From DASXMR01 sp036495525 (GTDB lineage Bacteria > Actinomycetota > Actinomycetes > Streptosporangiales > Streptosporangiaceae), in the NCBI GenBank assembly GCA_036495525.1, contig DASXMR010000047.1:1-63104 (forward strand): a DNA stretch of 63,104 nucleotides. Direction: 5' to 3'. How positions within the stretch are numbered: the stretch's first letter is position 1; each line of letters opens with the position of its first letter. Shown one piece after another: positions 19,292 through 27,939 of the stretch. The position numbers and the translations under genes were made by a program. The notes beneath the pieces were generated by a model that was not told where the DNA came from, searched no databases, and was given only the letters and a program-made list of their open reading frames with translations.

Positions 19292-20422
19292 CTAGCCCAG
19301 CGCGGGCAGCAGCGTCGCGAGCTCTTCCAGGCTGCTCAGGTCGTGCCCGGACAGCATGAGGTCAACGTACGGGGCGGCGGCCATCATGCCCAGCGTGCTC
19401 GGCCGGAAGCCGGCGTCCGTGCCCTTGTGCGGGTTCATCCACACGATCCGGTAGCTGAGCCTCGACAGCCGCTCCATCGCGGTCGCGAGCACCTGCGGGT
19501 CGCCGCGGTCGAGGCCGTCGGAGCAGATCACCACGATGCCGCCCCGGCACATGCCCCGCCGGGCGAAGTCTCTGACCAGGGTGGTGAGCGAGTCACCGAT
19601 CCTGGTGCCGCCCTCCCAGTCGAAGACCGCGCGCGCGGCCTGCGCGAGGGCGTCGTCGGGCCTGCGGCTGGCCAGCGCCCTGGTGACCCGGCTGAGCCGG
19701 GTGCCGAAGCAGAACACCTCGACCTTGGCCGCTGCCCTGCGCGCTGAGTAGGCGAACTGCAGCAGGTGCCGCGAGTAGTCGGCCATCGACCCGGACACGT
19801 CGAGCACCAGGATCAGCGGGCGGAGCCGCAGCCTGCGCCGCCGCCAGTAAAGCCGGGTCACTTCGCCCTGCGTGCGCAGCGCCTGCCGTACCGTCCGGCG
19901 CAGGTCAGGGGCCTGGCCCGAGCGAGCCGGCCGGGTCCGCCTGGTCCGCCGGCGCGGCGGCATCAGCGCGATCCTGGCCATGATCCGGCGCAGCGCGGCC
20001 AGCTCCTCGCTGGTGCACGCGGTGAATTCCTTGTGCCGCAGGATCTCGGCGTCGGACGCCATCAGCCCGAGTACCGCCTGCTCGCTCGCCCTGCCGTCCA
20101 GGTCCGGCTCGGTCGCCGGGATCTGCAGCGCGGCCTGGGCCAGCGCCCCGGCGCTAGGCGCTAGCTGCAGCGTCTCAGCGGCCGGGGCCGCCTCGGCCAG
20201 GAAGAACCGGCGGAAAACCTCGTCGTAGACCGGCACGCAGTCCCGCCTGGTCACCAGCGTGGTGCGGCCAGCCCAGTACAGGTCGAGCAGGTCGGTGGGA
20301 TCGAGCGGGGCCATGGCAGCGCAGTAGTCGAGGATGTCGCCGGAGCCGACAGCCAGTCCCGCGCCGCGCAGCTCACGCGAGAAATCCACGAGAACGCGGA
20401 GGACCGGCGTGCTGTCAGGCAC
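19292..20422 (-). CDS. coxE: CoxE-type VWA-domain protein, second copy
   Basis: 376 residues. N-terminal helical domain (VDFSRELRGAGLAVGSGDIL), basic linker (PPRRRTRRTRPARSG, about 155-169) and VWA domain with MIDAS DVSGSM at 208-213. I chose GTG at 20422 because it gives the same 8-bp overlap with the end of coxD2 as seen in set 1 and because sequence upstream of it is only the other frame of coxD2. It pairs with the MoxR ATPase to mature CO dehydrogenase, most likely set 2 on the opposite strand. Confidence 0.85.
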   Translation of the reverse strand: MPDSTPVLRVLVDFSRELRGAGLAVGSGDILDYCAAMAPLDPTDLLDLYWAGRTTLVTRRDCVPVYDEVFRRFFLAEAAPAAETLQLAPSAGALAQAALQIPATEPDLDGRASEQAVLGLMASDAEILRHKEFTACTSEELAALRRIMARIALMPPRRRTRRTRPARSGQAPDLRRTVRQALRTQGEVTRLYWRRRRLRLRPLILVLDVSGSMADYSRHLLQFAYSARRAAAKVEVFCFGTRLSRVTRALASRRPDDALAQAARAVFDWEGGTRIGDSLTTLVRDFARRGMCRGGIVVICSDGLDRGDPQVLATAMERLSRLSYRIVWMNPHKGTDAGFRPSTLGMMAAAPYVDLMLSGHDLSSLEELATLLPALG

Positions 20423-21290
20423 CGGGGACAATCTCTTCCAGGTTCTCCCGGACCGCTTCCAGGTCATCCCGTTCCTTGACGACTGAGCCGAGCGTGTCGG
20501 CCGCGACATCCGCGGTCAGCTCGGCCTGGCCGAGGAAGTCCAGGGTGCGCGCCCAGTCGATTGTCTCCGCGACTCCCGGCGGCTTCGCCAGGTCGAGCTC
20601 GCGTAGCCGGTGCACGGCCGCGACGACCTTGCGCGCGAGCGCGGCCGGCACGCCGGGGGCGCGCAGCAGCACGATCTCGACCTCCCGGTCGGCGGGCGGG
20701 TAGCCGATCCAGTGGTACATGCAGCGTCGCTTCAGCGCGTCGTGCAGCTCGCGGGTCCGGTTGGAGGTGAGCACGACCAGCGGCGGGTGGTCGGCCCGGA
20801 TCGTGCCGATTTCCGGGATGCTGATCTGGAAGTCCGACAGCATCTCAAGCAGGAAGGCCTCGAACTCGTCGTCCGCCCGGTCCACCTCGTCGATCAGCAG
20901 CACCGCCTGGTCGCCCGCGCGGACCGCTTCGAGCAGCGGCCGCTCCAGCAGGAACCGGGGGCCGAACAGCTTGTCAACCGCCTCGTCGTCGGCGGCCTGC
21001 CGGTCGGACAGCGCGCGGATGTGCAGCATCTGCCGGGCGTAGTCCCATTCGTACAGCGCCTGCCCGGTATCGATGCCCTCGTAGCACTGCAGCCGGATCA
21101 GCCGCCTGCCGAACACCGCCGCTAGCACCTTGGCGACCTCGGTCTTGCCGACGCCGACTTCGCCTTCCAGCAGGATCGGCCGCTGCAGTGACAGCGATAC
21201 GAACAGGGCGGTGGCCAGGCCGCGGTCGGCGATATAGCCGCCCTGGTGCAGGATCTCGGTGAGCTGGCCGACGGTCTCAGGAGGCTCCAT
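20415..21290 (-). CDS. coxD: CoxD-type MoxR AAA+ ATPase, second copy
   Basis: 291 residues. Walker A GEVGVGKT at 43-50, Walker B LLIDEVD at 131-137 and the MoxR-type helix insertion. ATG at 21290 behind GGGAGAGGA. It shares the reading of many blocks with the first copy (RLIRLQCYEG, ALYEW, LLERPLL), so the two are clear paralogues. Having one coxDE pair per structural set suggests each pair serves its own CODH. Confidence 0.87.
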   Translation of the reverse strand: MEPPETVGQLTEILHQGGYIADRGLATALFVSLSLQRPILLEGEVGVGKTEVAKVLAAVFGRRLIRLQCYEGIDTGQALYEWDYARQMLHIRALSDRQAADDEAVDKLFGPRFLLERPLLEAVRAGDQAVLLIDEVDRADDEFEAFLLEMLSDFQISIPEIGTIRADHPPLVVLTSNRTRELHDALKRRCMYHWIGYPPADREVEIVLLRAPGVPAALARKVVAAVHRLRELDLAKPPGVAETIDWARTLDFLGQAELTADVAADTLGSVVKERDDLEAVRENLEEIVPGA

Positions 21291-21320
21291 CGGGTCCTCT
21301 CCCCGCGACGGCCGCGCTGG

Positions 21321-21581
21321 TCAGCGGACCTCCGCCTGGCCCTGGACCAGGTCGGCCACGGTTCCGCTGGCTGAGCTGAGCTTGCCCTCCCGGCGCAGCC
21401 GGTCCCGCCACGCCGAGCGCAGGTCGCCGTCGCCGCCTGCCATTCCGTCGAAGCTCACGTTCTGCATGTTCCTGCAGGACTTCGCCGGGCCGAGCTCCTC
21501 GGCCAGCGCCTCGCCGTCTTGGCCGCTGGCGGCCCAGATCTCGCGGAGCACTTCGAGCGCGTCCTCGCTGCGGCCGGTCAT
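21321..21581 (-). CDS. Unknown 86-aa protein leading the coxD2-coxE2 operon
   Basis: No family recognised. ATG at 21581 follows GGCGAAAGG; the frame stays open further up, but that part looks non-coding. Acidic N-terminal helix (EDALEVLREIWAASG) and a basic segment (SAWRDRLRREGKL); one Cys (SCRNM). The stop is 30 bp before coxD2, so it is probably the first gene of that operon. Confidence 0.55.
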   Translation of the reverse strand: MTGRSEDALEVLREIWAASGQDGEALAEELGPAKSCRNMQNVSFDGMAGGDGDLRSAWRDRLRREGKLSSASGTVADLVQGQAEVR

Positions 21582-21756
21582 CTGCACGCACCTTTCGCCG
21601 GTTCGGCTGCCCGTCAGCGCAGCCGGTCCCTGCTGCCAGTATGACCCCGGTCCAGCGCGCACCAGGACGCGCGGGACCAGGGCGGCAACTTGCGTTCTCA
21701 TGACTCTACGGGCCGGGTCACGATCTTGCGACCGGCGATTAACCGATGTCTTATAG

Positions 21757-22347
21757 CTAGCGCTGACCCTCGGTGATGTTGCCGGCCGGACGGCCAAGCG
21801 AGGCCGAGGCGAGCAGCTCAAGCGCCTGTCCGGCCGTGCCGGCGTGCTGCACCAGCGCGCGGTTGGCTGGCCTCAGCAGGCCCACCTCGACCATCCGGTC
21901 GAGCTGGGCGGTGAGCGGTGCCCAGAACCCGTCCACGTCGAGCAGGACGAGCGGCTTAGCATGCAGCCCGAGCTGGGACCAGGTGCTCACCTCGGCCAGC
22001 TCCTCCAGCGTGCCAAGGCCGCCGGGCAGCGCGATGAAGCCGTCGGACAGGTCGTACATCAGCTTCTTGCGCTCGTGCATGGTGCCGACCTCGTGCAGCT
22101 GGTACAAGCCGGTGTGCGGCACCTCGCGGCTGAACAGGCCCACCGGAATCACGCCGGTGACCTGGCCGCCAGCGGCGAGTGCCGCGTCGGCGAGCTGGCC
22201 CATCAGCCCGGACCTGCCCCCGCCGTAGACCAGACCGTGCCCCGCCGTGGCCACCAGCGCGCCAAGCTCCCTGGCTGCGGCCGCGTAACGGCCGTCAGGC
22301 GGCGCGGAAGAGCCGCAGAAGACGCAGACGGTGCGGATGGTGACCAT
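21757..22347 (-). CDS. LOG family protein (cytokinin-type nucleotide phosphoribohydrolase)
   Basis: 196 residues with both family signatures: GGGRSGLMG at 42-50 and PGGLGTLEE at 108-116, plus VCVFCGSS at the N-terminus. LOG proteins cleave the ribose-phosphate bond of modified adenine nucleotides such as cytokinin riboside monophosphate; in bacteria the true substrate is often unknown. ATG at 22347. No linked biosynthetic gene is seen. Divergent from the PP2C-like gene. Confidence 0.9.
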   Translation of the reverse strand: MVTIRTVCVFCGSSAPPDGRYAAAARELGALVATAGHGLVYGGGRSGLMGQLADAALAAGGQVTGVIPVGLFSREVPHTGLYQLHEVGTMHERKKLMYDLSDGFIALPGGLGTLEELAEVSTWSQLGLHAKPLVLLDVDGFWAPLTAQLDRMVEVGLLRPANRALVQHAGTAGQALELLASASLGRPAGNITEGQR

Positions 22348-22515
22348 GGCCCGACTAACCTATCGCCGGCCGGGCCGGATGACCTGGCAGGTCGGGACTG
22401 CGCTGGCGGCACCACCGCGGCACCCGGCCGGCCGCCGGCCAGCGCCTCCCGGCGCGGTCCGTAGGCTTGCCCCCGTGCGGCTCCCCGACACTGACCGGCC
22501 GGCCGGAGTTCAGCG

Positions 22516-23217
22516 GTGCTGGTGACGCTGGCGACCGAGGCCGGCACGCCGGGCTGGCCCAACGAGGACTTCACCGCCGCCACGCCAGAGGCCGCGGTCC
22601 TGCTCGACGGCGCGACTACGGTGCCGCGCGGCGCAGGTACCGGCTGCCGCCACGGGGTCGCCTGGTACGCACGGACACTGGGCACGACCCTGCTGGCCGC
22701 GATCAGCGGTCCGGCCGGCATCCAGCTGGCCGATGCGCTCGCCGGGTCGATCGGCCATGTCGCCGGCCTGCATCGGGACACCTGCGACCTGACCGATCCG
22801 CGTACTCCGGCTGCCACCGTTGTGGCGGTGCGCGCGGACTCCGCTGGCTTCAGCTACCTGGTGCTGTCCGATTCGACGTTCGCCGCCGACTTCGGCGATG
22901 GCCGGGCGCCGCTGGTTGTCACCGGCGATCACGTCGCTGCGAAGGCCAGCCCGGCTGCGGCAGCCGCCGCCAGCACCGGATCTGTCAGCAGAGCAGGCCT
23001 GCGCGGCGTCGCGCTGCTCAGCGACGGTGTCACCCGGATCACGGACTTGTACCGGCTGCTCGGCTGGCCCGGCGCCATGGACGTGATCCGCGATCGGGGC
23101 CCGGCGGCCCTGATCGGACAGGTCCGCTCAGCCGAGCGGGCGGATGCCGGCTGCACCCGCTGGCCGCGCCACAAGCCAAGCGATGACGCCACCGTGCTGT
23201 GGTGGCCAGCTGACTGA
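22516..23217 (+). CDS. PP2C-like protein phosphatase domain protein
   Basis: 233 residues. The metal-binding pattern of PP2C phosphatases is seen: an early Asp/Glu (PNEDF), VLLDGAT near residues 28-34, ALLSDGVTRI in the C-terminal half and DDATVLWW at the end. Several PP2C motifs are shortened, so it is a minimal form; activity is likely but unproven. GTG at 22516 chosen; a GTG two codons later is also possible. Stands alone. Confidence 0.8.
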   Translation: MLVTLATEAGTPGWPNEDFTAATPEAAVLLDGATTVPRGAGTGCRHGVAWYARTLGTTLLAAISGPAGIQLADALAGSIGHVAGLHRDTCDLTDPRTPAATVVAVRADSAGFSYLVLSDSTFAADFGDGRAPLVVTGDHVAAKASPAAAAAASTGSVSRAGLRGVALLSDGVTRITDLYRLLGWPGAMDVIRDRGPAALIGQVRSAERADAGCTRWPRHKPSDDATVLWWPAD

Positions 23218-23330
23218 GCCAGCCAGGGCCAGCTGAGGTTACTGCGGCCCGGCCTGACGTGGCGCAGAGCGACGGCGCGCAGTGGCGAGCCGCTCGGGCC
23301 AGCTCAGGTGTGGCCGGGTGGGCGGTCGGT

Positions 23331-24257
23331 TCAGGTCGCCAGCTCGATGACGACCGGTACCTGGTCGCTCTGCCCGGCCAGCAGCCGCTGCCGCGCCGCG
23401 GTGACGTAACGCCCGTGAATCTCGGTTCCGCCTGCCTGGCGGCCCAGGCGGCGGGCCGCCACGACGGTGGTCCCGGACCCGGCGAAGGGATCGATGACGA
23501 CTCCGCCGGCCGGCGAGCATGCCCGGACGAAGAACTCGGCCAGGCCTTCCGGCATCGCCGCGGTGTGCCCGTGTGCGCCCTTGTGCTGGTTGTAGGACTG
23601 CGGCACCGACACGACGTTGCCAGGATCGGCGCCACCGCGCAGGTACGTGGTGGTCCGGTCCCGGCCGAAGCCGGCGCCGGTGGTACGCCGGCCGAGCGTG
23701 TCCAGCTTGCGGCGCTCGATCTCGCCTGCCGGGGTCTTGTACGGCACCCGGACAGCGTCCAGGTCGAAGTACGGCCGCGGGCCGCGGGCGAACGCGTAGA
23801 CGTACTCGAAGCTGTCCTTGGTCCGCGGGCCGTACCGGCCTGGCACCGCGTTCGGCTTGTGCCAGATGTAGGTCTCGAGCCAGCGCCAGCCTTGCTGCTG
23901 CAGCGCGAGGACGAGCTGGTAGACGAATGGATGGCGCTGGCCGCGCAGCGGGCCGCTGGCGGCCACCCGGTTCTTGATGTTCAGCACGAGCCAGCCGGTG
24001 TCCGTGGTCGCGGTCAGCATCGCGGCCGCCAGCGGCACGAACCAGCTGACGTAACGATCGGGATGGATCCGGCTGTAGGCGCGCGCATCAGCGTACGGCG
24101 GGCTGGTGAACCACAGGTCGACTGAGCTAGGGGGCAGCGCGGGCAGCCACTGCGTGCAATCAGCCCAGCTGACGCCGTCGCTGAGCAGGACGCCCAGAGC
24201 CCGGTGCGGATCAGCGGGCGGCGCAGGCGGCGACTCGGTGCTCGGGCTGACCGCCAT
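23331..24257 (-). CDS. Orphan DNA methyltransferase, beta-type amino-methyltransferase
   Basis: 308 residues. Catalytic motif IV TSPPY at 51-55 precedes the SAM-binding motif DPFAGSGTT at 256-264, so motif order is that of the beta class. SPPY favours N4-methylcytosine over N6-adenine, though this is not strict. The region 140-250 between the motifs would be the target-recognition domain. No restriction endonuclease lies nearby, so it is probably a solitary, regulatory or epigenetic methyltransferase. ATG at 24257. Confidence 0.88.
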   Translation of the reverse strand: MAVSPSTESPPAPPADPHRALGVLLSDGVSWADCTQWLPALPPSSVDLWFTSPPYADARAYSRIHPDRYVSWFVPLAAAMLTATTDTGWLVLNIKNRVAASGPLRGQRHPFVYQLVLALQQQGWRWLETYIWHKPNAVPGRYGPRTKDSFEYVYAFARGPRPYFDLDAVRVPYKTPAGEIERRKLDTLGRRTTGAGFGRDRTTTYLRGGADPGNVVSVPQSYNQHKGAHGHTAAMPEGLAEFFVRACSPAGGVVIDPFAGSGTTVVAARRLGRQAGGTEIHGRYVTAARQRLLAGQSDQVPVVIELAT

Positions 24258-24401
24258 GTGCCGAAATCCTAGTCAGCGGTCCTGCTGAGGCGAACTGTCA
24301 TCGCCGGTATTCAGAGCGGCAGCGATCAAGGTCGGCGCCCGGCGGTCAACCATCTACCGTCATGAAACGTCCCCATAGGCAGCCGGCTAAGGAGGAATTT
24401 C

Positions 24402-24533
24402 GTGCAGCCTGCACCGGCCTGGCGGGACACCCTGGGCGACGCGGTCCTCAGCGCCTTTGTCATCCTCGCCGTGGCGATGATCGTGTCTCTCGCGATCGAG
24501 TACAAGTACGTCTGGATGCTGCTGGCTGGTTAG
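24402..24533 (+). CDS. 43-aa single-pass membrane protein
   Basis: A very small gene with a strong ribosome site: AAGGAGG ends 7 bp before GTG at 24402. The protein has a charged start (PAPAWRDTLGDA), one membrane helix (about 15-33, VLSAFVILAVAMIVSLAIEY) and the tail KYVWMLLAG. The stop is TAG at 24531-24533. No family recognised. The Shine-Dalgarno and clean hydrophobic helix make a real gene likely. Confidence 0.7.
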   Translation: MQPAPAWRDTLGDAVLSAFVILAVAMIVSLAIEYKYVWMLLAG

Positions 24534-24666
24534 GGCAGCCCTCAGCGACCAGCCCTGGGGAGTGGCGCGCAGTCGGCGGGCATTCTGACCTGGCAAGCCG
24601 CACTTTCCTGCAGCGCCGTTTGGCCCGGTGATCAGCCGGTGCTCGGCGAGCGGGAACGAGCGCAGC

Positions 24667-25059
24667 TCAAAGTGGCTCGCTGAAATACCAGCGATGACCC
24701 TCGGGGTCATCCACTGTGTAGGTGTCTGCCCGTCCAGCGCGCTTCGAGATCGCTGACACGTCAGCTCCAGCCGCCTGCGCGCGCTCGCGATGCGCCGCCA
24801 TGTCGCTGATGGTGACGCAGACCAGCTGCGTCACCGTCCCAAGGCTGGCTGGCGCGCGGAAGTCAGCACCCGGCGAGCCCACCATGATCACGCCGCCGTG
24901 GTCGAGCACGAGCTCGCCGTGCCGCACCGCCCCGCCGTCCTCGCGGTCGCGTACCCGTTCGGCAAAGCCGAAGACCCTGATCAGCCAGTCCATCGCGGCT
25001 CCAGCCTCCGCGTAGAGCAGGTAGGGAATGACTTGCGGGTCCGCGTCATAGCCGGGCAT
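24667..25059 (-). CDS. VOC (glyoxalase-like) family protein
   Basis: 130 residues with the paired beta-alpha-beta-beta-beta pattern of the vicinal oxygen chelate fold. It resembles the PhnB/YwkA-like subgroup: AAMDWLIRVFGFAERVRD, GELVLDHGGVIMVGSP, and the end TYTVDDPEGHRWYFSEPL. Such proteins include antibiotic-binding and unknown-substrate members. ATG at 25059. No linked operon; function not assigned. Confidence 0.85.
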   Translation of the reverse strand: MPGYDADPQVIPYLLYAEAGAAMDWLIRVFGFAERVRDREDGGAVRHGELVLDHGGVIMVGSPGADFRAPASLGTVTQLVCVTISDMAAHRERAQAAGADVSAISKRAGRADTYTVDDPEGHRWYFSEPL

Positions 25060-25281
25060 GACACCCGACGCTACCGCTGCGGCCGGGCCGGCGCTGCCCC
25101 GCTCGCTTGAGACGCGGTGACCGCTGCCCTGGGCGGTCTTGGTACCCCGCCGAAGCTCTTGCCGCGCTCGCCGCAGGCGGGCTCAGCCACCACAATACTG
25201 TGCGTTCCGGTTCTCCCAGCGGACCCCGACAGCCTGCGGCCGCCCGGCTCGGCCGTCGGCAGGCGAGAATAAGGTCGTCGC

Positions 25282-26058
25282 ATGGCTGAGTTCACCGATG
25301 CTGACCTGAGCGGTTCCCGCTTCGAGCGGGTCGATCTGAGTGGCGCGCGGCTGCAGGATGTCGACCTGTCGGGTGCTGACCTCCGCGAGGTGGACCTCAG
25401 CGGCGCGCGGCTGCGCGGCGTCGAGCTGGAGAACGTCGATATCAGCGGCCTGGTACGCAACGTGACGGTCAACGGCGTCGACATCGCGCCGCTGATAAGC
25501 GCGGAGCTCAACCGCCGTTTTCCCGACCGGGCCAGGATGCGGCCGTCGGATCCCGCCGGGTTCGCCGCCGCCTGGGACATCCTGGAAGGTCTGTGGGGCC
25601 AGACCGTCGAGCGGGCACGCCGCCTGCCACCCGAGCTCCTGCACGAGTCGGTGGACGATGAGTGGTCGTTTATCGAGACCCTGCGGCACCTGGTGTTCGC
25701 CACTGACTCATGGATCAGGCGGGCCATTCTCTGCGACCCGTCGCCGTGGGATCCGCTTGGCCTGCCGTGGGCTGGGATGCCTGACACGCCAGGCGTGCCA
25801 CGCGACCGCGCCGCGCGGCCGTCGCTCGAGGCTGTGCTCGAGCTGCGGCGCGACCGGATGTCGACCGTGCGCCATGTCATCGACGGCCTGACGGAGGCCT
25901 CACTGGCTGCCAGCACCGAGCCAGTCGAAGGACCAGGCTGGCCGCCGCCCCGAAGTTTCCCGGTGCGCGAGTGCCTGCAGGTCATCCTCAACGAGGAGTG
26001 GGAGCACCGCCTGTACGCCGAACGGGACCTCGACACCCTCCAGGCCAGCCAGGTCTAG
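25282..26058 (+). CDS. Pentapeptide-repeat / DinB fusion protein
   Basis: 258 residues. Residues 3-55 are pentapeptide repeats of the A(D/N)Lxx type (DADLSGSRFERVDLSGARLQ and following), forming a short right-handed beta helix. Residues about 85-250 are a DinB-like four-helix domain (WDILEGLWGQTVERA, ETLRHLVFATDSWIRR, EEWEHRLYAERDL) with His residues that could bind a metal, as in thiol-dependent DinB transferases. The combination is a known actinobacterial layout. A weak AAGG precedes the ATG. Mycothiol-linked detoxification is possible but not shown. Confidence 0.82.
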   Translation: MAEFTDADLSGSRFERVDLSGARLQDVDLSGADLREVDLSGARLRGVELENVDISGLVRNVTVNGVDIAPLISAELNRRFPDRARMRPSDPAGFAAAWDILEGLWGQTVERARRLPPELLHESVDDEWSFIETLRHLVFATDSWIRRAILCDPSPWDPLGLPWAGMPDTPGVPRDRAARPSLEAVLELRRDRMSTVRHVIDGLTEASLAASTEPVEGPGWPPPRSFPVRECLQVILNEEWEHRLYAERDLDTLQASQV

Positions 26059-26072
26059 GCTGAGCCGCGACC

Positions 26073-26504
26073 ATGCCAGGGGCCGCCTGCGTGATCTACT
26101 ACACCGACGATCTGACTCAAGTCCGTGAGGACATGCTGCACGGGTTCTTCGTCGGCTGGCCCCGGCCGCCCTCAGCTGCTCAGCACCTGGCGGTACTACG
26201 CGGAAGCTACCGGTCCGTGGTGGCCATCGATGACGCGAATGGCCGGGTGGCGGGCTTTGTGAACATGCTCAGCGACGGGGTGCTGACAGCCTTCATCCCG
26301 TGGCTGGAGGTCTTGCCCGACTACCAGGGACAGGGCATCGGCGCCGAGCTGATGCGCCGGATCCTGGACGGCACTGACATGTTCTACTCAGTGGATCTTG
26401 TCTGCGACGCGGCGCTGGTCCCGTACTACGAGCGCTTCGGCATGCGCGGCGCATCCAGTGCTGTCTTGCGCCATCCGGCCGCGCTGGAGGCCGAGCCGCA
26501 GTAG
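26073..26504 (+). CDS. GNAT-family N-acetyltransferase
   Basis: 143 residues. The acetyl-CoA motif is VLPDYQGQGIGAELMRRIL, and the C-terminal YYERFGM is the usual GNAT end. It starts 14 bp after the pentapeptide-DinB stop, so may be co-transcribed. The substrate cannot be predicted. Confidence 0.88.
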   Translation: MPGAACVIYYTDDLTQVREDMLHGFFVGWPRPPSAAQHLAVLRGSYRSVVAIDDANGRVAGFVNMLSDGVLTAFIPWLEVLPDYQGQGIGAELMRRILDGTDMFYSVDLVCDAALVPYYERFGMRGASSAVLRHPAALEAEPQ

Positions 26505-26599
26505 GCCGATGGTGCTCAGGAGCGGAGAAGCTGTTCAGCGACCCGCGGTGCCTGAAAACCGGTCGATGGCTTCGCCGGGTACTGGCACAGTGGCGCACC

Positions 26600-27544
26600 A
26601 TGGACGACGTCGATCTGGTGACCGCCGCGGACGTGCAGCTCATGCAGGGCCTGGCGCAGCGGGTCACGGCCGTGCGTCCCGATCTGGTGAACAGAGACGC
26701 GTCCTATGGCGAGCTGGCCTGGATCTGGGGCAAGGGACACGCATCCGACGGCAAGAGCTGGCGGCGGCTGTGGTCCTCTGATGACGCCCTGATCGGGTGG
26801 GGCTGGGCCTGCCTGCCGCACCAGGTGCGGCGGAGCGACGGCTCGGTGACGGACGTGACCATGGCCTATCTGGCATATCAGGTTGATCCGGGGCACGGCG
26901 AGCTGGTCGATGAGGTGATCGACTGGTACGACGGCGTTGCGGCCGGGATCGAGCGCACGGTGGCGCCGCAGGCCTGCGATGAGCTCGCCCTGAAGCGATG
27001 GGCGGCACACGGCTATCAGCCCGACCCGGCCTCGCTCGGCGACACGGGCAACTGGACTCAGCTCAATGAACGGGACCTCGGTGACCTGGAGCAGCCGGTG
27101 CTGCCCGACGGATACCGGTTCCGCACCGCAGATCAGGCCGGCCCGCAGGCCGCCGTCCGGGCGCATGTGGACGCCTGGGCTCCGTCAACGTACACGGCCG
27201 AGGCCTACGAGGGTGTCCGGCGGACACCGGCGTACCGCGGCGATCTGCATGTCCTGGTGGAGGCGCCGGGCGGGACGATGGCCGCATCAGCGATCATGTG
27301 GCTGGACGAGGCGAACAAAACCGCCGAGTTCGAGCCGGTCGGAACGCACCCCGATCATCGGCGGCGCGGGCTGAGCAGGGCGATGCTGCTGCACGGGATG
27401 CATCTGGCGCGGCGGGCCGGGGCCACTCACATGACGGTCGCCTGCCTGGGTGCACCAGGGCGTCCGGCGGCGCGCGAGCTGTACTACGGCGTCGGGTTCC
27501 GGAAGTTCAGCCAGGACCTGCCGCTCATCAAGACCGAGGGCTAG
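26600..27544 (+). CDS. Tandem GNAT-family acetyltransferase
   Basis: 314 residues with two GNAT-like halves. The N-terminal half (to about 170) is degenerate and has no clear acetyl-CoA loop. The C-terminal half has TAEFEPVGTHPDHRRRGLSR as motif A and ELYYGVGFRKF at the end. Such two-domain GNATs are common in actinobacteria. It stands between a GNAT gene and the tRNA-Ile gene. Substrate unknown. Confidence 0.85.
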   Translation: MDDVDLVTAADVQLMQGLAQRVTAVRPDLVNRDASYGELAWIWGKGHASDGKSWRRLWSSDDALIGWGWACLPHQVRRSDGSVTDVTMAYLAYQVDPGHGELVDEVIDWYDGVAAGIERTVAPQACDELALKRWAAHGYQPDPASLGDTGNWTQLNERDLGDLEQPVLPDGYRFRTADQAGPQAAVRAHVDAWAPSTYTAEAYEGVRRTPAYRGDLHVLVEAPGGTMAASAIMWLDEANKTAEFEPVGTHPDHRRRGLSRAMLLHGMHLARRAGATHMTVACLGAPGRPAARELYYGVGFRKFSQDLPLIKTEG

Positions 27545-27802
27545 CGCCGCCCGGACCATCCGCTCAGCCCGCCGCTCAGATGGGCCGCCACGACCCGGTC
27601 CGTCCGGCCCAGGCCGCCTCGCCAGGCCGATTCTGACAGCGCCGTGGGAGCCTTGCTGCTGCTCGTACTGCAGCAGGGTTCCGCGCTGCTCGCAGGGACA
27701 GCCACTCGGGACCGGCCGGTCCTGGTGGCAAGCCGACGAACAAAGATCTTGGAGAGAAGCTGGCCCAACGATGAACGGGGGCTGCTAGCCGAGCAGAAAC
27801 TG

Positions 27803-27877
27803 TGGGCCTGGATGGACTTGAACCATCGACCTCTTCCTTATCAGGGAAGCGCTCTAACCGAGCTGAGCTACAGGCCC
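27803..27877 (-). tRNA. tRNA-Ile (GAU)
   Basis: 75 bases on the minus strand fold as a cloverleaf: 7-bp acceptor GGGCCTG/CAGGCCC with discriminator A, D arm GCTC...GAGC, anticodon stem CTTCC/GGAAG with loop CTGATAA (anticodon GAT), and T arm GATGG/CCATC with loop TTCAAGT. CCA is not encoded. A tRNA-Ile after gyrA and DUF3566 is a conserved actinobacterial arrangement; no tRNA-Ala is seen next to it. Confidence 0.96.
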
Positions 27878-27939
27878 TCCGCTGCCCGGCCGTAACACGG
27901 GCACGCCGGGATAGGTTACCGCAAGCCGTGACTGCCAGG

